Shown here piece by piece: positions 7,422 through 14,953 of a stretch of 28,122 nucleotides of DNA. The stretch is taken from NCBI GenBank assembly GCA_023246565.1, contig JAHFIE010000002.1:1-28122 (forward strand), written 5' to 3'. Every line of letters starts with the position of its first letter. Positions within the stretch are counted from its first letter, which is position 1. A program made the position numbers and the translations under genes. The notes under the pieces were generated by a model that was given only the letters and a program-made list of their open reading frames with translations, ran no database searches and had not been told where the DNA came from. This DNA is from Candidatus Magasanikiibacteriota bacterium. GTDB taxonomy: Bacteria; Patescibacteriota; Patescibacteriia; Magasanikbacterales; UBA922.

Positions 7422-7439
7422 ATCTTAATCCTACCCACT

Positions 7440-7952
7440 ATGGAACAAGAAAATAATCCTACCCATGTTCAGGCCCCAAAGACATCGCCAAAGGATTTCT
7501 TTATTCATCTTCTTCACATGGTACTTTTGTACGGTTCAATCGCCAGTCTAACAACCGCTGTTTTTCAAATTATTAATATTACGATTCCTGATCCAGTTTC
7601 GAATGGAGAGGGTTTTAATTACATGGCCACCCAGGCTAAACAATTATTACGTGGAGCGCTATCCTACTTGATTGTCTTCTTTCCGGTTTTTATTGGTCTG
7701 TCCATGTTTTTGAATAAAAATTATCGAACAAACCCAGAAAAAAGAAATCTCCGGGTACGACGCTGGCTTATTTATTTTACTCTTTTTGTTGCCATAATCA
7801 CGATTTTATCAAGCCTTGTTGGAGTCGTTGATGCATTTTTAAACGGAGAACTGACCTTAAGATTTGGATTAAAGGTACTCACTTTACTCGTTGTTTCATG
7901 TGCTGTCGTTGGTTACTATGGCATTGACATTAAAAAACATAAAACTGAATAG
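7440..7952 (+). CDS. DUF5671-type four-helix membrane protein
   Basis: 170 aa. After a polar 17-residue start, DFFIHLLHMVLLYGSIASLTT begins the first of four membrane helices (about 20-45, 67-87, 110-132, 145-163). The aromatic DFF-x(6)-LLY start is what I associate with DUF5671. Function unknown; it is frequent in Patescibacteria, often next to a pilin-like gene as here. The next start codon follows its stop after one base, so the two are probably translated together. Confidence 0.65.
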   Translation: MEQENNPTHVQAPKTSPKDFFIHLLHMVLLYGSIASLTTAVFQIINITIPDPVSNGEGFNYMATQAKQLLRGALSYLIVFFPVFIGLSMFLNKNYRTNPEKRNLRVRRWLIYFTLFVAIITILSSLVGVVDAFLNGELTLRFGLKVLTLLVVSCAVVGYYGIDIKKHKTE

Positions 7953-7953
7953 T

Positions 7954-8427
7954 ATGAAATACGCAGGAACTATTTCAGCTGTTGCTGGTCTCATAGTTAT
8001 TGGTACTGGACTTTGGGTTGTTGGTTCTCCTTTTCGTGCCCGTGAAGTTCGTTTTGATGCTACCAGAATCAAACATCTTCAAATTATCAGCAACCAATTA
8101 AGTGATTATTGGCAGGCAAAGGCAACATTACCAGAGACACTCAGCCAACTTAATGATCCACTTCGGGGTGTTACGGTGCCAGTAGATCCAAAGACTCGGA
8201 TGTCCTATGAATATAGCCATACCTCGGACACAGAATTTACCGTATGTGCTACGTTTAACCAAGAGGGGCTTGCTGATGAAATTATTGGACCAGATATGGC
8301 GTATTATCCCTATGGGGTTGATGACCCGGTACAAGCAGCAAACTGGTCACATCCGGCAGGACGACATTGCTTCACGAGAAGCATTGATAAAGATTTTTTT
8401 CGAAAAGATGTAAAAAATATTGATTAG
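7954..8427 (+). CDS. membrane-anchored pseudopilin-like protein
   Basis: 157 aa from the ATG at 7954, one base after the DUF5671 stop; a longer frame from 7891 would overlap that gene and is rejected. Residues 4-26 form a single helix (AGTISAVAGLIVIGTGLWVVG). RFDATRIKHLQIISNQLSDYWQAKATLPETLSQL, cut here into helix plus LP-turn, followed by DPKTRMSYEY and FTVCATF, resembles the C-terminal part of type IV pseudopilins. The canonical prepilin cleavage site is not evident. An inner-membrane protein working with DUF5671 is the simplest reading. Confidence 0.55.
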   Translation: MKYAGTISAVAGLIVIGTGLWVVGSPFRAREVRFDATRIKHLQIISNQLSDYWQAKATLPETLSQLNDPLRGVTVPVDPKTRMSYEYSHTSDTEFTVCATFNQEGLADEIIGPDMAYYPYGVDDPVQAANWSHPAGRHCFTRSIDKDFFRKDVKNID

Positions 8428-8444
8428 TCCTTTGACATATACAT

Positions 8445-8475
8445 AAAAATTCTCGACCAAAATCGAGGATTTTTT
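8445..8475 (+). terminator. rho-independent terminator
   Basis: Stem AAATTCTCGA with TCGAGGATTT around a CCAAAA loop, followed by a T-run. It ends the gene run 5054-8427. Confidence 0.85.
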
Positions 8476-8490
8476 AATCCCAAAATAGCA

Positions 8491-8519
8491 TTGGCAGGTT
8501 GTGGTAAGTATGGTATAGT
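8491..8519 (+). promoter_or_regulatory. promoter for the coiled-coil/exonuclease pair
   Basis: TTGGCA (8491-8496), 17-base spacer, TATAGT (8514-8519), 26 bases before the ATG at 8546 and just after the previous terminator. Confidence 0.75.
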
Positions 8520-8545
8520 TTTCCTACTTAAATTTTTTAAAATCT

Positions 8546-8899
8546 ATGCAAAATTTACAGGAAATTTTTAGCCGAGTTCAAAAAGCAAAAGCACGTCAAA
8601 AAGAAATTAAGAATACATACCGAGATGCACTCACGGCAACCCCAGAGTATGAAGAAATGAACGACAAACTCAAAACACTTCGTGAACGTAAGAAACAGGT
8701 TGAACAAGCAATCCGTGAACAATTTTCTCATGAAATTACTGAACTTGAAGATCTAAAAGTTGATATTGAATCAGATAATGAACTTATGAATGATCTTGCT
8801 TTGACACAATTAGTGAAAGGTGAAGCAATTGAAATCAAGGATCAATATGAGAATGAATATGAACCAATTTTTAATGTTCGCTTCCGAAAAGTAAAATAA
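8546..8899 (+). CDS. coiled-coil protein of unknown function
   Basis: 117 aa, highly charged. Residues 1-80 read as one or two long helices with heptad-like spacing (LQEIFSRVQKAKARQKEIKN, then MNDKLKTLRERKKQVEQAI). The C-terminal part (EYEPIFNVRFRKVK) looks like a short strand. No signal peptide or membrane helix. I do not recognise a named family. It is the first gene of a two-gene unit with a DEDDy exonuclease six bases downstream, so it may be a partner of that nuclease (inference). Confidence 0.6.
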   Translation: MQNLQEIFSRVQKAKARQKEIKNTYRDALTATPEYEEMNDKLKTLRERKKQVEQAIREQFSHEITELEDLKVDIESDNELMNDLALTQLVKGEAIEIKDQYENEYEPIFNVRFRKVK

Positions 8900-8905
8900 T
8901 AAAGT

Positions 8906-9493
8906 ATGTCACGTGAAATTGTATTTGATATAGAAACTATTGGTGATATTCGAGATATCTCTTCCATGAAAATCACGGTCGTATCAATCTATGAATACGA
9001 ACATGACCGTTATTCCTCATTCGAAGAATCAGAACTATCCCAACTCTGGCCTCTCATGGAAAAATCCGAACGATTAATTGGTTTTAACAGCGAACATTTT
9101 GATCTTCCCATTCTTGCTCGTTATTATGGCGGGGACATAACTCGGTTACCTCATTTGGATTTGCTTAAGGTAATCAAGGAGTCATGTGGTAAACGATATA
9201 AATTGAATGATATTGCTAAAGCAACACTTCAAATTGAAAAAAGTGCGGATGGTTTGCAGGCTATGGAATGGTTTAAACAAGGAAAGATGGATGAAATAAA
9301 AAAATACTGCGAGCAGGATGTAAAGGTTACCAAAGAGGTTTATGAATTTGGACGAAAAAATCGGATGCTCTACTATCCAACGTTAACCGGAGAGGTATTA
9401 CCAATTGCTGTTAATTTTGAATTAGAACCTCGTGTGGCAGCAGTGGGACAAAAGGGCGCTACGACGGGTATAAATTTAACCCTTCCTTTCTAG
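8906..9493 (+). CDS. DEDDy-type 3'-5' exonuclease (RNase H-like fold)
   Basis: 195 aa. The exonuclease motifs are complete: ExoI FDIET (D8, E10), ExoII GFNSEHFDLPIL (D66) and ExoIII YCEQD (Y134, D138), the YxxxD form that defines DEDDy enzymes. These use two metal ions to remove 3' nucleotides from DNA or RNA. There is no polymerase or helicase domain; it is a stand-alone ribonuclease-H-like protein (PF13482-like, from memory). Whether DNA or RNA is the substrate is open. Its stop codon forms part of a hairpin shared with the convergent gene. Confidence 0.8.
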   Translation: MSREIVFDIETIGDIRDISSMKITVVSIYEYEHDRYSSFEESELSQLWPLMEKSERLIGFNSEHFDLPILARYYGGDITRLPHLDLLKVIKESCGKRYKLNDIAKATLQIEKSADGLQAMEWFKQGKMDEIKKYCEQDVKVTKEVYEFGRKNRMLYYPTLTGEVLPIAVNFELEPRVAAVGQKGATTGINLTLPF

Positions 9494-9508
9494 GAATTAT
9501 TTTTCCTA
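9491..9508. terminator. hairpin containing both convergent stop codons
   Basis: TAGGAA-TTATTT-TTCCTA: the left arm contains the TAG of the plus-strand exonuclease, the right arm the TAG of the minus-strand reductase. Only 6 bp, and T-rich in the loop, so as a terminator it is weak. Confidence 0.4.
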
Positions 9509-10192
9509 AAATATTTCGAGATGGATTGAGGTAACGTCAGTACCACGATCAACGAGCAACGCTCGCACGTCCTTTACCATCTCAGTGCTTCCACAAAGAA
9601 AAAAACGAGCGTTTTGCGGGAGTTTATCCAAATACTGATATACTCTTCCTTGAGCCCCGGCCCACGTGTTCATAGGCTGTGATAGGGTGAGTATATACTC
9701 AAAATTGGAAAAATTATTGTGTAACAATTCAAGTCGTTCTAACCAAAAAATGTCTTCTTCATTGCGTACTCCAAAAAGCAGATGTAGGGGATTATTATTT
9801 TTCTTATTTTCAAGTTCATCTTCCAAAATACTCATAATGGGAGCAAGGCCAACACCAGTTGCTACAAAGCCTAATGGCATAGTACTCACTGCATGAGTAA
9901 ATCGTCCAAAAGGACCACGGAACATGATTTCATCATTGATCTGAAGAGTGTTTAAAAAACTTGAAACAATACCATTCGGTAGGACTTTGACACAGAGTTC
10001 AAGATACTTCTCACTTGGATCAGAGGATAGTGAGTATGATCGAAAGATTGATGAATCATTACCTGGGATGATTTGAATAAACTGGCCAGCCAAAAAATTA
10101 AAATTTTCAGGTCGAGAAAATCGTAGCTCAAGAACTTGGTTAGCAATGTTTTTCTTGCTCAAAAGGGTGACGGTATAGGTATGAGGAGTCAT
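9506..10192 (-). CDS. ferredoxin-NAD(P)+ reductase-like flavoprotein
   Basis: 228 aa from the ATG at 10192. The FAD-binding domain has RSYSLSS (51-57), the RxYS motif, and the NAD(P) domain has TGVGLAPIMSIL (112-123) and FLCGSTEMV (198-206). There is no ferredoxin domain attached, so it would pass electrons to a separate acceptor. The [3Fe-4S] ferredoxin at 24584 and the SUF pathway nearby are possible partners (inference). Members include phenol hydroxylase reductase-like and Fpr proteins; the exact type cannot be fixed. It is divergent from the desulfurase gene, with overlapping promoters in 52 bases. Confidence 0.8.
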   Translation of the reverse strand: MTPHTYTVTLLSKKNIANQVLELRFSRPENFNFLAGQFIQIIPGNDSSIFRSYSLSSDPSEKYLELCVKVLPNGIVSSFLNTLQINDEIMFRGPFGRFTHAVSTMPLGFVATGVGLAPIMSILEDELENKKNNNPLHLLFGVRNEEDIFWLERLELLHNNFSNFEYILTLSQPMNTWAGAQGRVYQYLDKLPQNARFFLCGSTEMVKDVRALLVDRGTDVTSIHLEIF

Positions 10193-10193
10193 A

Positions 10194-10222
10194 TTGACGT
10201 AGTGGATTTCTTAGTATATCAT
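10194..10222 (+). promoter_or_regulatory. promoter for the cysteine desulfurase
   Basis: TTGACG (10194-10199), 17-base spacer, TATCAT (10217-10222), 22 bases before the ATG at 10245. On the other strand an extended -10 (TGATATACT) lies over the same bases, so the two divergent genes probably share a control region. Confidence 0.7.
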
Positions 10223-10244
10223 ACTTATTTGATTCATTGATACT

Positions 10245-11534
10245 ATGACAGTGCTACCCAAAAAGTCAAGAAAAAAAACATACGTCTATCTTGATCACGC
10301 AGCTGCTACGCCGTTTGATCCCCGAGTGATTCGAGCAATGGATCCCTACTGGATACAAAACTTTGGGAATCCATCGGCCCTATATTCATGGGGAAGAAAA
10401 AGTAATGAGGCAATTACCACAGCACGCAAGCAGATCGCAGATATTCTTTTTACCCAGCCTGATTGTATTATTTTCACAGGGAGTGGAACAGAGTCAAATA
10501 ACATGGCTATATTTGGAGTATTGAATAATATCAAAAGTCAAATATCAAAAGTCACCCGCCTTCGTTCTCTTGAACTACGGCGAGGCGAAGAAACTAAAAC
10601 TAAAAACTCGAAAACTTCTACACCTCATATTATTACAACGGTGATTGAACATCACTCAGTTCTAGAACCAATTCGAGAATTGGAAAAAAGGGGAGTGGCA
10701 GTAACGTATATTCCGGTTAATCAATCCGGTGAAATTTCAGTAGAAAACGTAGTGACCGCGATTCGTCCTGAAACGAAATTGATTTCAATCATGTACGCAA
10801 ATAATGAAATTGGCACGATCAATCCAATTGCTGAAATTGGCCGCGAATTATTAAAATATCGACAAAAAAATAAAACATTATTTCCCTATTTTCATGTGGA
10901 TGCATGTCAAGCTCCTACAACATTAGAGCTTCATACTGAACGACTCCATGTTGACCTTCTGAGCATCAATGGAAGCAAAATCTATGGACCAAAAGGAGTG
11001 GGTTGCTTATTTATTCGTCGTGGAGTTCCTCTTACTCCCATACTCTTAGGCGGAGGACAAGAAAGGGGATTACGTGGTGGAACAGAAAATGTTCCAGGAA
11101 TTATTGGGCTTGCAAAAGCACTCCTCTTAGTACAGAAAAATGTAACGAAACAAAAGATCCATGAGCAAAAACTTCGTGATTACTTATGGCAGGAAATAAA
11201 GAAAAAAATTCCTGATGCTTATTTAAATGGACCAGAACTTAATGGTAATCGTCTTGCTAATAATCTTAATGTACGTTTTTCTGGTTTAGAAACAGAAACT
11301 CTGCTACTGTATCTTGATGCTTATGGTATAATCGCGGCAACTGGTTCAGCGTGTACATCAAAATCAAATGAAACATCTCATGTTTTACATGCCTGTGGTT
11401 TACGTTCTGATGAAGCTCAATCAAGTATTCGGTTTACTCTTGGAAAAACAACAAGGAAACATGACATTGACTATGTCATGAAATTTTTACCAGATATAGT
11501 AGAGTGCGTTCGGGACATGAAAAAAGTATCATGA
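10245..11534 (+). CDS. cysteine desulfurase, IscS/NifS type, with a repeat-derived insertion
   Basis: 429 aa. PLP enzyme that takes sulfur from cysteine. YLDHAAATP opens the fold; EHHS (H136), VDACQ (D219) and NGSKIYGPKG (K245, the PLP lysine) build the cofactor site; the sulfur-carrying cysteine is C370 in ATGSACTSKS, and the LGKTT segment follows. The mobile C-loop around C370 is the long, group I (IscS/NifS) kind, unlike the SufS at 19430. Between residues 94 and 126 there is an extra, low-complexity, basic stretch encoded by a tandem 14-bp repeat and a GC-rich palindrome. First gene of the iron-sulfur cluster region. Confidence 0.9.
   Translation: MTVLPKKSRKKTYVYLDHAAATPFDPRVIRAMDPYWIQNFGNPSALYSWGRKSNEAITTARKQIADILFTQPDCIIFTGSGTESNNMAIFGVLNNIKSQISKVTRLRSLELRRGEETKTKNSKTSTPHIITTVIEHHSVLEPIRELEKRGVAVTYIPVNQSGEISVENVVTAIRPETKLISIMYANNEIGTINPIAEIGRELLKYRQKNKTLFPYFHVDACQAPTTLELHTERLHVDLLSINGSKIYGPKGVGCLFIRRGVPLTPILLGGGQERGLRGGTENVPGIIGLAKALLLVQKNVTKQKIHEQKLRDYLWQEIKKKIPDAYLNGPELNGNRLANNLNVRFSGLETETLLLYLDAYGIIAATGSACTSKSNETSHVLHACGLRSDEAQSSIRFTLGKTTRKHDIDYVMKFLPDIVECVRDMKKVS
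10527..10615 (+). repeat. repeat element inside the desulfurase gene
   Basis: Two perfect tandem copies of AATATCAAAAGTCA (10527-10554), then a GC-richer segment with partial dyad symmetry (CTTCG ... CGAAG, GTTC ... GAAC), then AAACTAAAACTAAAAACTC. It keeps the frame and adds about 30 residues between conserved parts of the enzyme. CACCCGCCTTCG here resembles CACCCGCCTCCG at about 11543-11554 downstream. Confidence 0.65.
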
Positions 11535-11542
11535 ACCAAAAA

Positions 11543-11600
11543 CCACCCGCCTCCGCATCAATCCCGGTCTAATCGGGACTCATGCAGTGTCGGGTGGCCA
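11543..11600 (-). terminator. terminator of the GC-rich cassette (minus strand)
   Basis: Read on the minus strand, CCACCCG (near 11598) pairs with CGGGTGG (near 11543) and is followed by TTTTTGG. Inside, TCCCG / CGGGA forms a second hairpin (11566-11583 region). The plus strand has no T-run, so this serves the minus-strand ORF at 11649. Confidence 0.65.
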
Positions 11601-11602
11601 GG

Positions 11603-11943
11603 TGTTCGTTGTCTTGGTTGATGTTGATTGGCTCCGCCACTGCCCGCTTCATGCGGTTGGAGACGGTGGAGTTCCTGTACGGCGCTTCAGCGAGTCTTCG
11701 ATGACCGCCGAAACAACCATCATGCTCGTGATCGGTCCCAGAAAAGCCAGGGTGACAGCGATCTTCGCTGCCTCCTCAACCAAGGGGAGTACTCGTCTTG
11801 TCCTTCGATGAACGGCTTGCCGTGCTTTTGCCACGGCGTCCTGGGCAGCCCAGATGGGCGGCCCGAGAAAATACACGATCGGCGGGATGACGGCCCGCCC
11901 CCAAGATTTTCCAGTCATAACGACCCTTTCCAGACAACGAACA
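11603..11943. mobile_element. GC-rich cassette with 12-bp inverted repeats
   Basis: TGTTCGTTGTCT (11603-11614) and its exact reverse complement (11932-11943) bound a segment whose base composition differs sharply from its surroundings: hand counts of 60-base rows give 62-63% G+C at 11641 and 11821, against 32% at 12061. It holds one minus-strand ORF, with a promoter and terminator just outside the repeats. I see no transposase and no clear target duplication. It lies between the desulfurase and sufB. A small non-autonomous element or a captured foreign gene are both possible. Confidence 0.5.
11649..11918 (-). CDS. 89-residue protein of the GC-rich cassette, unknown
   Basis: ATG at 11918 with a Shine-Dalgarno-like GGAAAGGG six bases before it. 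Two hydrophobic stretches, AVIPPIVYFLGPPIWAA (about 9-25) and IAVTLAFLGPITSMMVVSAVI (about 53-73), flank a basic middle (KARQAVHRRTRR). It is probably a small membrane protein. Codon third positions are mostly G or C, unlike all neighbours, which points to transfer. I do not recognise it. A dedicated promoter and terminator support a real gene; the two other ORFs in other frames of this segment are shadows. Confidence 0.55.
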   Translation of the reverse strand: MTGKSWGRAVIPPIVYFLGPPIWAAQDAVAKARQAVHRRTRRVLPLVEEAAKIAVTLAFLGPITSMMVVSAVIEDSLKRRTGTPPSPTA

Positions 11944-11950
11944 AGACATA

Positions 11951-11979
11951 AGAATATACAAAAAAATAGTATTTGTCAA
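11951..11979 (-). promoter_or_regulatory. promoter of the GC-rich cassette gene
   Basis: On the minus strand TTGACA (11979-11974), 17-base spacer, TATTCT (11956-11951). Its -35 box ends two bases before the sufB ATG at 11981, so transcription runs away from sufB and towards the desulfurase. I see no clear plus-strand promoter for sufB here. Confidence 0.75.
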
Positions 11980-11980
11980 T

Positions 11981-13387
11981 ATGACGATTGGTAAACCAAC
12001 AATCTACCTGGACCGTTCTCTCTACGATGATGCGAATACTGAACGGACAAAATATAAAAGTAAACCAGGACTTTCTCGTGATGTTGTTTTAGAAATTTCC
12101 AAACAAAAAAATGAACCAGATTGGTTGCTTAAAAAACGTTTGACCGCACTTGAGCTATTTGAAAAAACACCATTACCAACCTGGGGTCCGGATTTATCGA
12201 AATTAAAACTTGATGAAATTATTTATTTTGTTCGACCCGATACTGATGAAGCAACCAATTGGGACAAGGTTCCTGATGATATCAAAAAAACCTTTGACCG
12301 GCTTGGTATTCCTGAAGCAGAAAAAACAGCCCTAGCTGGTGTTGGAGCACAGTATGATAGTGATGTGATTTATCATAATATTCAAAAACAATTGAAGAAT
12401 CAAGGTGTTGTTTTTGAAAATATGGATACAGCCGTACATGAATATCCAGAACTGGTACAAAAATATTTTATGACGCAATGCGTGCCGATTAATGACCATA
12501 AATTTGTCATGTTGCACGCAGCGGTGTGGAGCGGTGGTACATTTATCTATGTGCCGAAAGGTGTAAAGGTTGATTTGCCATTGCAAGCCTATTTTCGCAT
12601 GAATGCGCAAAGTGGGGGACAGTTTGAACATACATTAATTATTGTGGATGAAGGAGCAGAAGTGCAGTACATAGAAGGGTGCAGTGCACCTCGTTATACT
12701 ACAAATTCCTTACACGCCGGCTGCGTGGAAATTTTTGTACACAAAGACGCCCGGGCACGGTATTATTCCATTGAGAACTGGTCAAAGAACACGTATAATC
12801 TCAACACCAAACGAGCTCTGGTTGATGAAGATGGTGTCATTGAATGGATTAACGGTAACATGGGCAGCGGAGTTACCATGCTTTATCCCTGTTCAATTTT
12901 ACGCGGCCGAGGAGCACGTTCAGACTCATTGGGCATTGCCTTTGCCGGTCCTGGTCAAAACCAAGACACTGGGTCAAAAGCAATTCATTGCGCGCCAGAT
13001 ACGAGCTCAACAATTCGTGCGAAATCAATTTCGGCCGGTGGGGGAATATCCACCTATCGTGGACTGGTAAAAGTCACCAAACCGGCAATTAATTCATCAG
13101 TATCAGTAAATTGTGATGCGCTGCTGATTGATGAGGCCTCTATCTCAAACACACATCCAAACATGAAAATTGATACTAATGAAGTGGACATTGTTCACGA
13201 AGCACGTGTGGGAAAAATAGGAGACTCAGAAATTTTTTATCTACAATCACGTGGATTAACCGAAGAACAGGCCATGCAATTGGTGGTTGCTGGTTTTATT
13301 GAGCCGATTGTTAAAGCTTTGCCATTGGAGTATGCTGTTGAACTCAATAAATTAATTGAGTTGGAAATGGAAGGAGCTGTGGGATAA
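11981..13387 (+). CDS. sufB: Fe-S cluster assembly scaffold protein SufB
   Basis: 468 aa, normal length for SufB. It forms the SufBCD complex in which iron-sulfur clusters are built. The SufBD beta-helix core is clear: VPINDHKFVMLHAAVWSGGTF, FIYVPKGVKVDLPLQAYFR, EGCSAP, LHAGCVEIF, IENWSKNTYNLNTKR, the C-terminal CDALLIDEASISNTHP (with the conserved cysteine of the SufB core), and FYLQSRGLTEEQAM near the end. The N-terminal helical part is present. sufD follows one base after its stop. The original promoter is unclear, because the GC-rich cassette lies upstream in the opposite direction. Confidence 0.95.
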   Translation: MTIGKPTIYLDRSLYDDANTERTKYKSKPGLSRDVVLEISKQKNEPDWLLKKRLTALELFEKTPLPTWGPDLSKLKLDEIIYFVRPDTDEATNWDKVPDDIKKTFDRLGIPEAEKTALAGVGAQYDSDVIYHNIQKQLKNQGVVFENMDTAVHEYPELVQKYFMTQCVPINDHKFVMLHAAVWSGGTFIYVPKGVKVDLPLQAYFRMNAQSGGQFEHTLIIVDEGAEVQYIEGCSAPRYTTNSLHAGCVEIFVHKDARARYYSIENWSKNTYNLNTKRALVDEDGVIEWINGNMGSGVTMLYPCSILRGRGARSDSLGIAFAGPGQNQDTGSKAIHCAPDTSSTIRAKSISAGGGISTYRGLVKVTKPAINSSVSVNCDALLIDEASISNTHPNMKIDTNEVDIVHEARVGKIGDSEIFYLQSRGLTEEQAMQLVVAGFIEPIVKALPLEYAVELNKLIELEMEGAVG

Positions 13388-13388
13388 T

Positions 13389-14054
13389 ATGGAAAAAATT
13401 GTTGTACCTAAAAATACTAAACTCGAAATTAGAGAAGAAAATAATCTTGATCATTTAAACGTGGAAATTGAGGTAGAAGCTGGTGCCTGTCTTGTTTATC
13501 GTGCTGAAAATAAAAATAATAAAATTAAAAGAACCGCAAAAATTTACGCTGATGCAAAAATTATTTGGTTTGATATCAACAAAAATAAATCGGCTGAATC
13601 GGAAATAATTACCAGATTAGTAGAACCTGGCGCGCGAGCAGAAACCTACGGTATTTTTTATGGTGAACAAGAAAATCAATTTAGTATTTCACACACAACC
13701 GAACATCTCGCGTCGAATACACACTCCATTATGGAAACTAAAGGGGTGCTGGATGACAAGAGCCGTGCCAGTATAAAAAGCTTAATTAAAATTTACTCAT
13801 CAATAACTGGCTGCACTGGTCATGAACGTACTGACACGCTCATAGTGTCTCGCAACGCTCATATTGAGGCAGTGCCGGAATTGGAAATTGGCAACAATGA
13901 TGTACAGTGTACCCATGCAGTTACAACAACAAGATTATCCCCTGAAAAATTATTTTATTTGGAGGGCAGGGGATTGGATGAGGAAGAAGCAAAAAAAATG
14001 TTGATTGAGGCACATCTCACTGGTCTGCATAGCCTTCAAGATCATCAAGCATAG
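13389..14054 (+). CDS. sufD: short SufD-like Fe-S assembly protein
   Basis: 221 aa from the ATG at 13389, one base after the sufB stop; a frame open from 13356 is rejected. The SufBD core is recognisable: HTTEHLASNTHSIMETKGVL, then GCTGHERTDTLIVSRNAHIEAVPELEI, CTHAVTTTRLSPEKLFYLEGRGL (read in two parts) and EEEAKKMLIEAHL. It is much shorter than E. coli SufD, lacking an N-terminal domain, as is common in reduced genomes. The last eleven residues (TGLHSLQDHQA) lie over the 3' end of a minus-strand frame belonging to the inserted block, so the native end may have been replaced. Confidence 0.8.
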   Translation: MEKIVVPKNTKLEIREENNLDHLNVEIEVEAGACLVYRAENKNNKIKRTAKIYADAKIIWFDINKNKSAESEIITRLVEPGARAETYGIFYGEQENQFSISHTTEHLASNTHSIMETKGVLDDKSRASIKSLIKIYSSITGCTGHERTDTLIVSRNAHIEAVPELEIGNNDVQCTHAVTTTRLSPEKLFYLEGRGLDEEEAKKMLIEAHLTGLHSLQDHQA

Positions 14055-14403
14055 TCTTCAGTTCCTCAAGTGTATATTTACAACCATATTGACGCGGGTC
14101 AACACAAAGTCCCTCGTCAATGCTATTTTCCATTGAATTAATAAGTTCAATTAAAGCGACGTCTCTGTCTCTTTCCCAATCCTTAATGATTTTTTAATCT
14201 GAACCCTCCGCTGGAGGATTATTCATGCTATCTTCCCAATTATGATAGTTTTCAGATTGGTAACTTACTGCATTCTCATAAAGATATGGGGTAATAAATT
14301 CAGTTATTTTCTTATTTTCATCATCACTAAAAAGACCCGATCTTCCATTGAGAATTTCCTTTTTCGGAATCTGACCGATAGCCGTTTTCAATACCCATAG
14401 ATA
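14017..14403 (-). pseudogene. unknown gene broken by an in-frame TAA
   Basis: One reading frame runs from about 14403 to the TGA at 14017, interrupted by a TAA at 14194-14196. The first part (65 aa from a TTG at 14391) includes IPKKEILNGRSGLFSDDENK and PYLYENAVSYQSENYHNWE; the second includes KDWERDRDVALIELINSMEN and KYTLEELKTMLDDLEGYADQ. Both read like normal protein in the same frame, so one gene with a nonsense change is the simplest view. Two separate genes are possible, but the second then has no good start. It lacks a proper beginning as well. The last 38 bases overlap the sufD 3' end. Function unknown. Confidence 0.5.
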
Positions 14404-14416
14404 TTATCAAAATTTA

Positions 14417-14731
14417 TCAGACTGGTTTAATTTCTTCCCAAATTCCTTTTAAAAATTTCATAACGGATTGGTCTCCCGGTAAATCAATTGTTGAGGTTTC
14501 ACCAAAAAAAACAGTACTACTAATAGCTGCTTGATAAGTAGCACACCCTTTTAAGGTCTCTTCATCCACTGACGTACCAATATGTTCAGCTAATCTATCC
14601 ACCAATAAATCCCACTGCTCTATGGATTCATCCCCATAGACTTCTTCCAGTCTATCACATATTTTTTCTCTCAAAACTTTTGCGTCATGATACATTGCCT
14701 CCCATTGTTCACGATTATATTCTTCTCCCAT
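14417..14731 (-). CDS. hypothetical acidic helical protein
   Basis: 104 aa from the ATG at 14731. Soluble, acidic and mostly helical (EQWEAMYHDAKVLREKICDR, WDLLVDRLAEHIG), without signal or membrane segment. I do not recognise it. It sits in a minus-strand row after the PH-like membrane protein and the 59-residue ORF, with a 42-base gap, and 25 bases before the broken gene. Its role and partners are unknown; small-protein gene pairs of this sort in mobile blocks are often toxin or immunity genes, but nothing here proves that. Confidence 0.6.
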   Translation of the reverse strand: MGEEYNREQWEAMYHDAKVLREKICDRLEEVYGDESIEQWDLLVDRLAEHIGTSVDEETLKGCATYQAAISSTVFFGETSTIDLPGDQSVMKFLKGIWEEIKPV

Positions 14732-14773
14732 AGATTATTTGATAAATTTTATTGTTTCTTCACACCCAAATTC

Positions 14774-14953
14774 CTATCCAATCATATCAAACTCTATGAC
14801 CGCATGTCCATTCAAAACCTTTTTTATTGGTGGCATGAAGTTTCCACTACCTGAATAGGCCCATTTTTTAATGTCTTCGAATTGGCGGGGACGCAAGTGG
14901 AGAATAAAAGGACTTCCACCAATTGGGACTTCTGTGTACGAAGCCTTTTTCAT
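14774..14953 (-). CDS. hypothetical 59-residue protein, translationally coupled
   Basis: ATG at 14953, TAG at 14774. The start overlaps the stop of the upstream PH-like gene as TAATG, which suggests coupled translation and is my main reason to call it. The sequence starts MKKASYTEVPIGGSPFILHL and has KKWAYSGSGNFMPPIKKVL and a final VIEFDMIG; it reads as a small soluble beta-containing protein. No family recognised. Confidence 0.55.
   Translation of the reverse strand: MKKASYTEVPIGGSPFILHLRPRQFEDIKKWAYSGSGNFMPPIKKVLNGHAVIEFDMIG

Noticed and set aside
5054..10192. Recoded UGA (SR1/Gracilibacteria code)
   Set aside because: UGA ends several genes in this window at sensible places, and no gene needs UGA read through.
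11587..11951. Three other open frames in the GC-rich cassette
   Set aside because: GC-rich DNA has few stops; only the minus-strand 89-codon frame has promoter, RBS and terminator.
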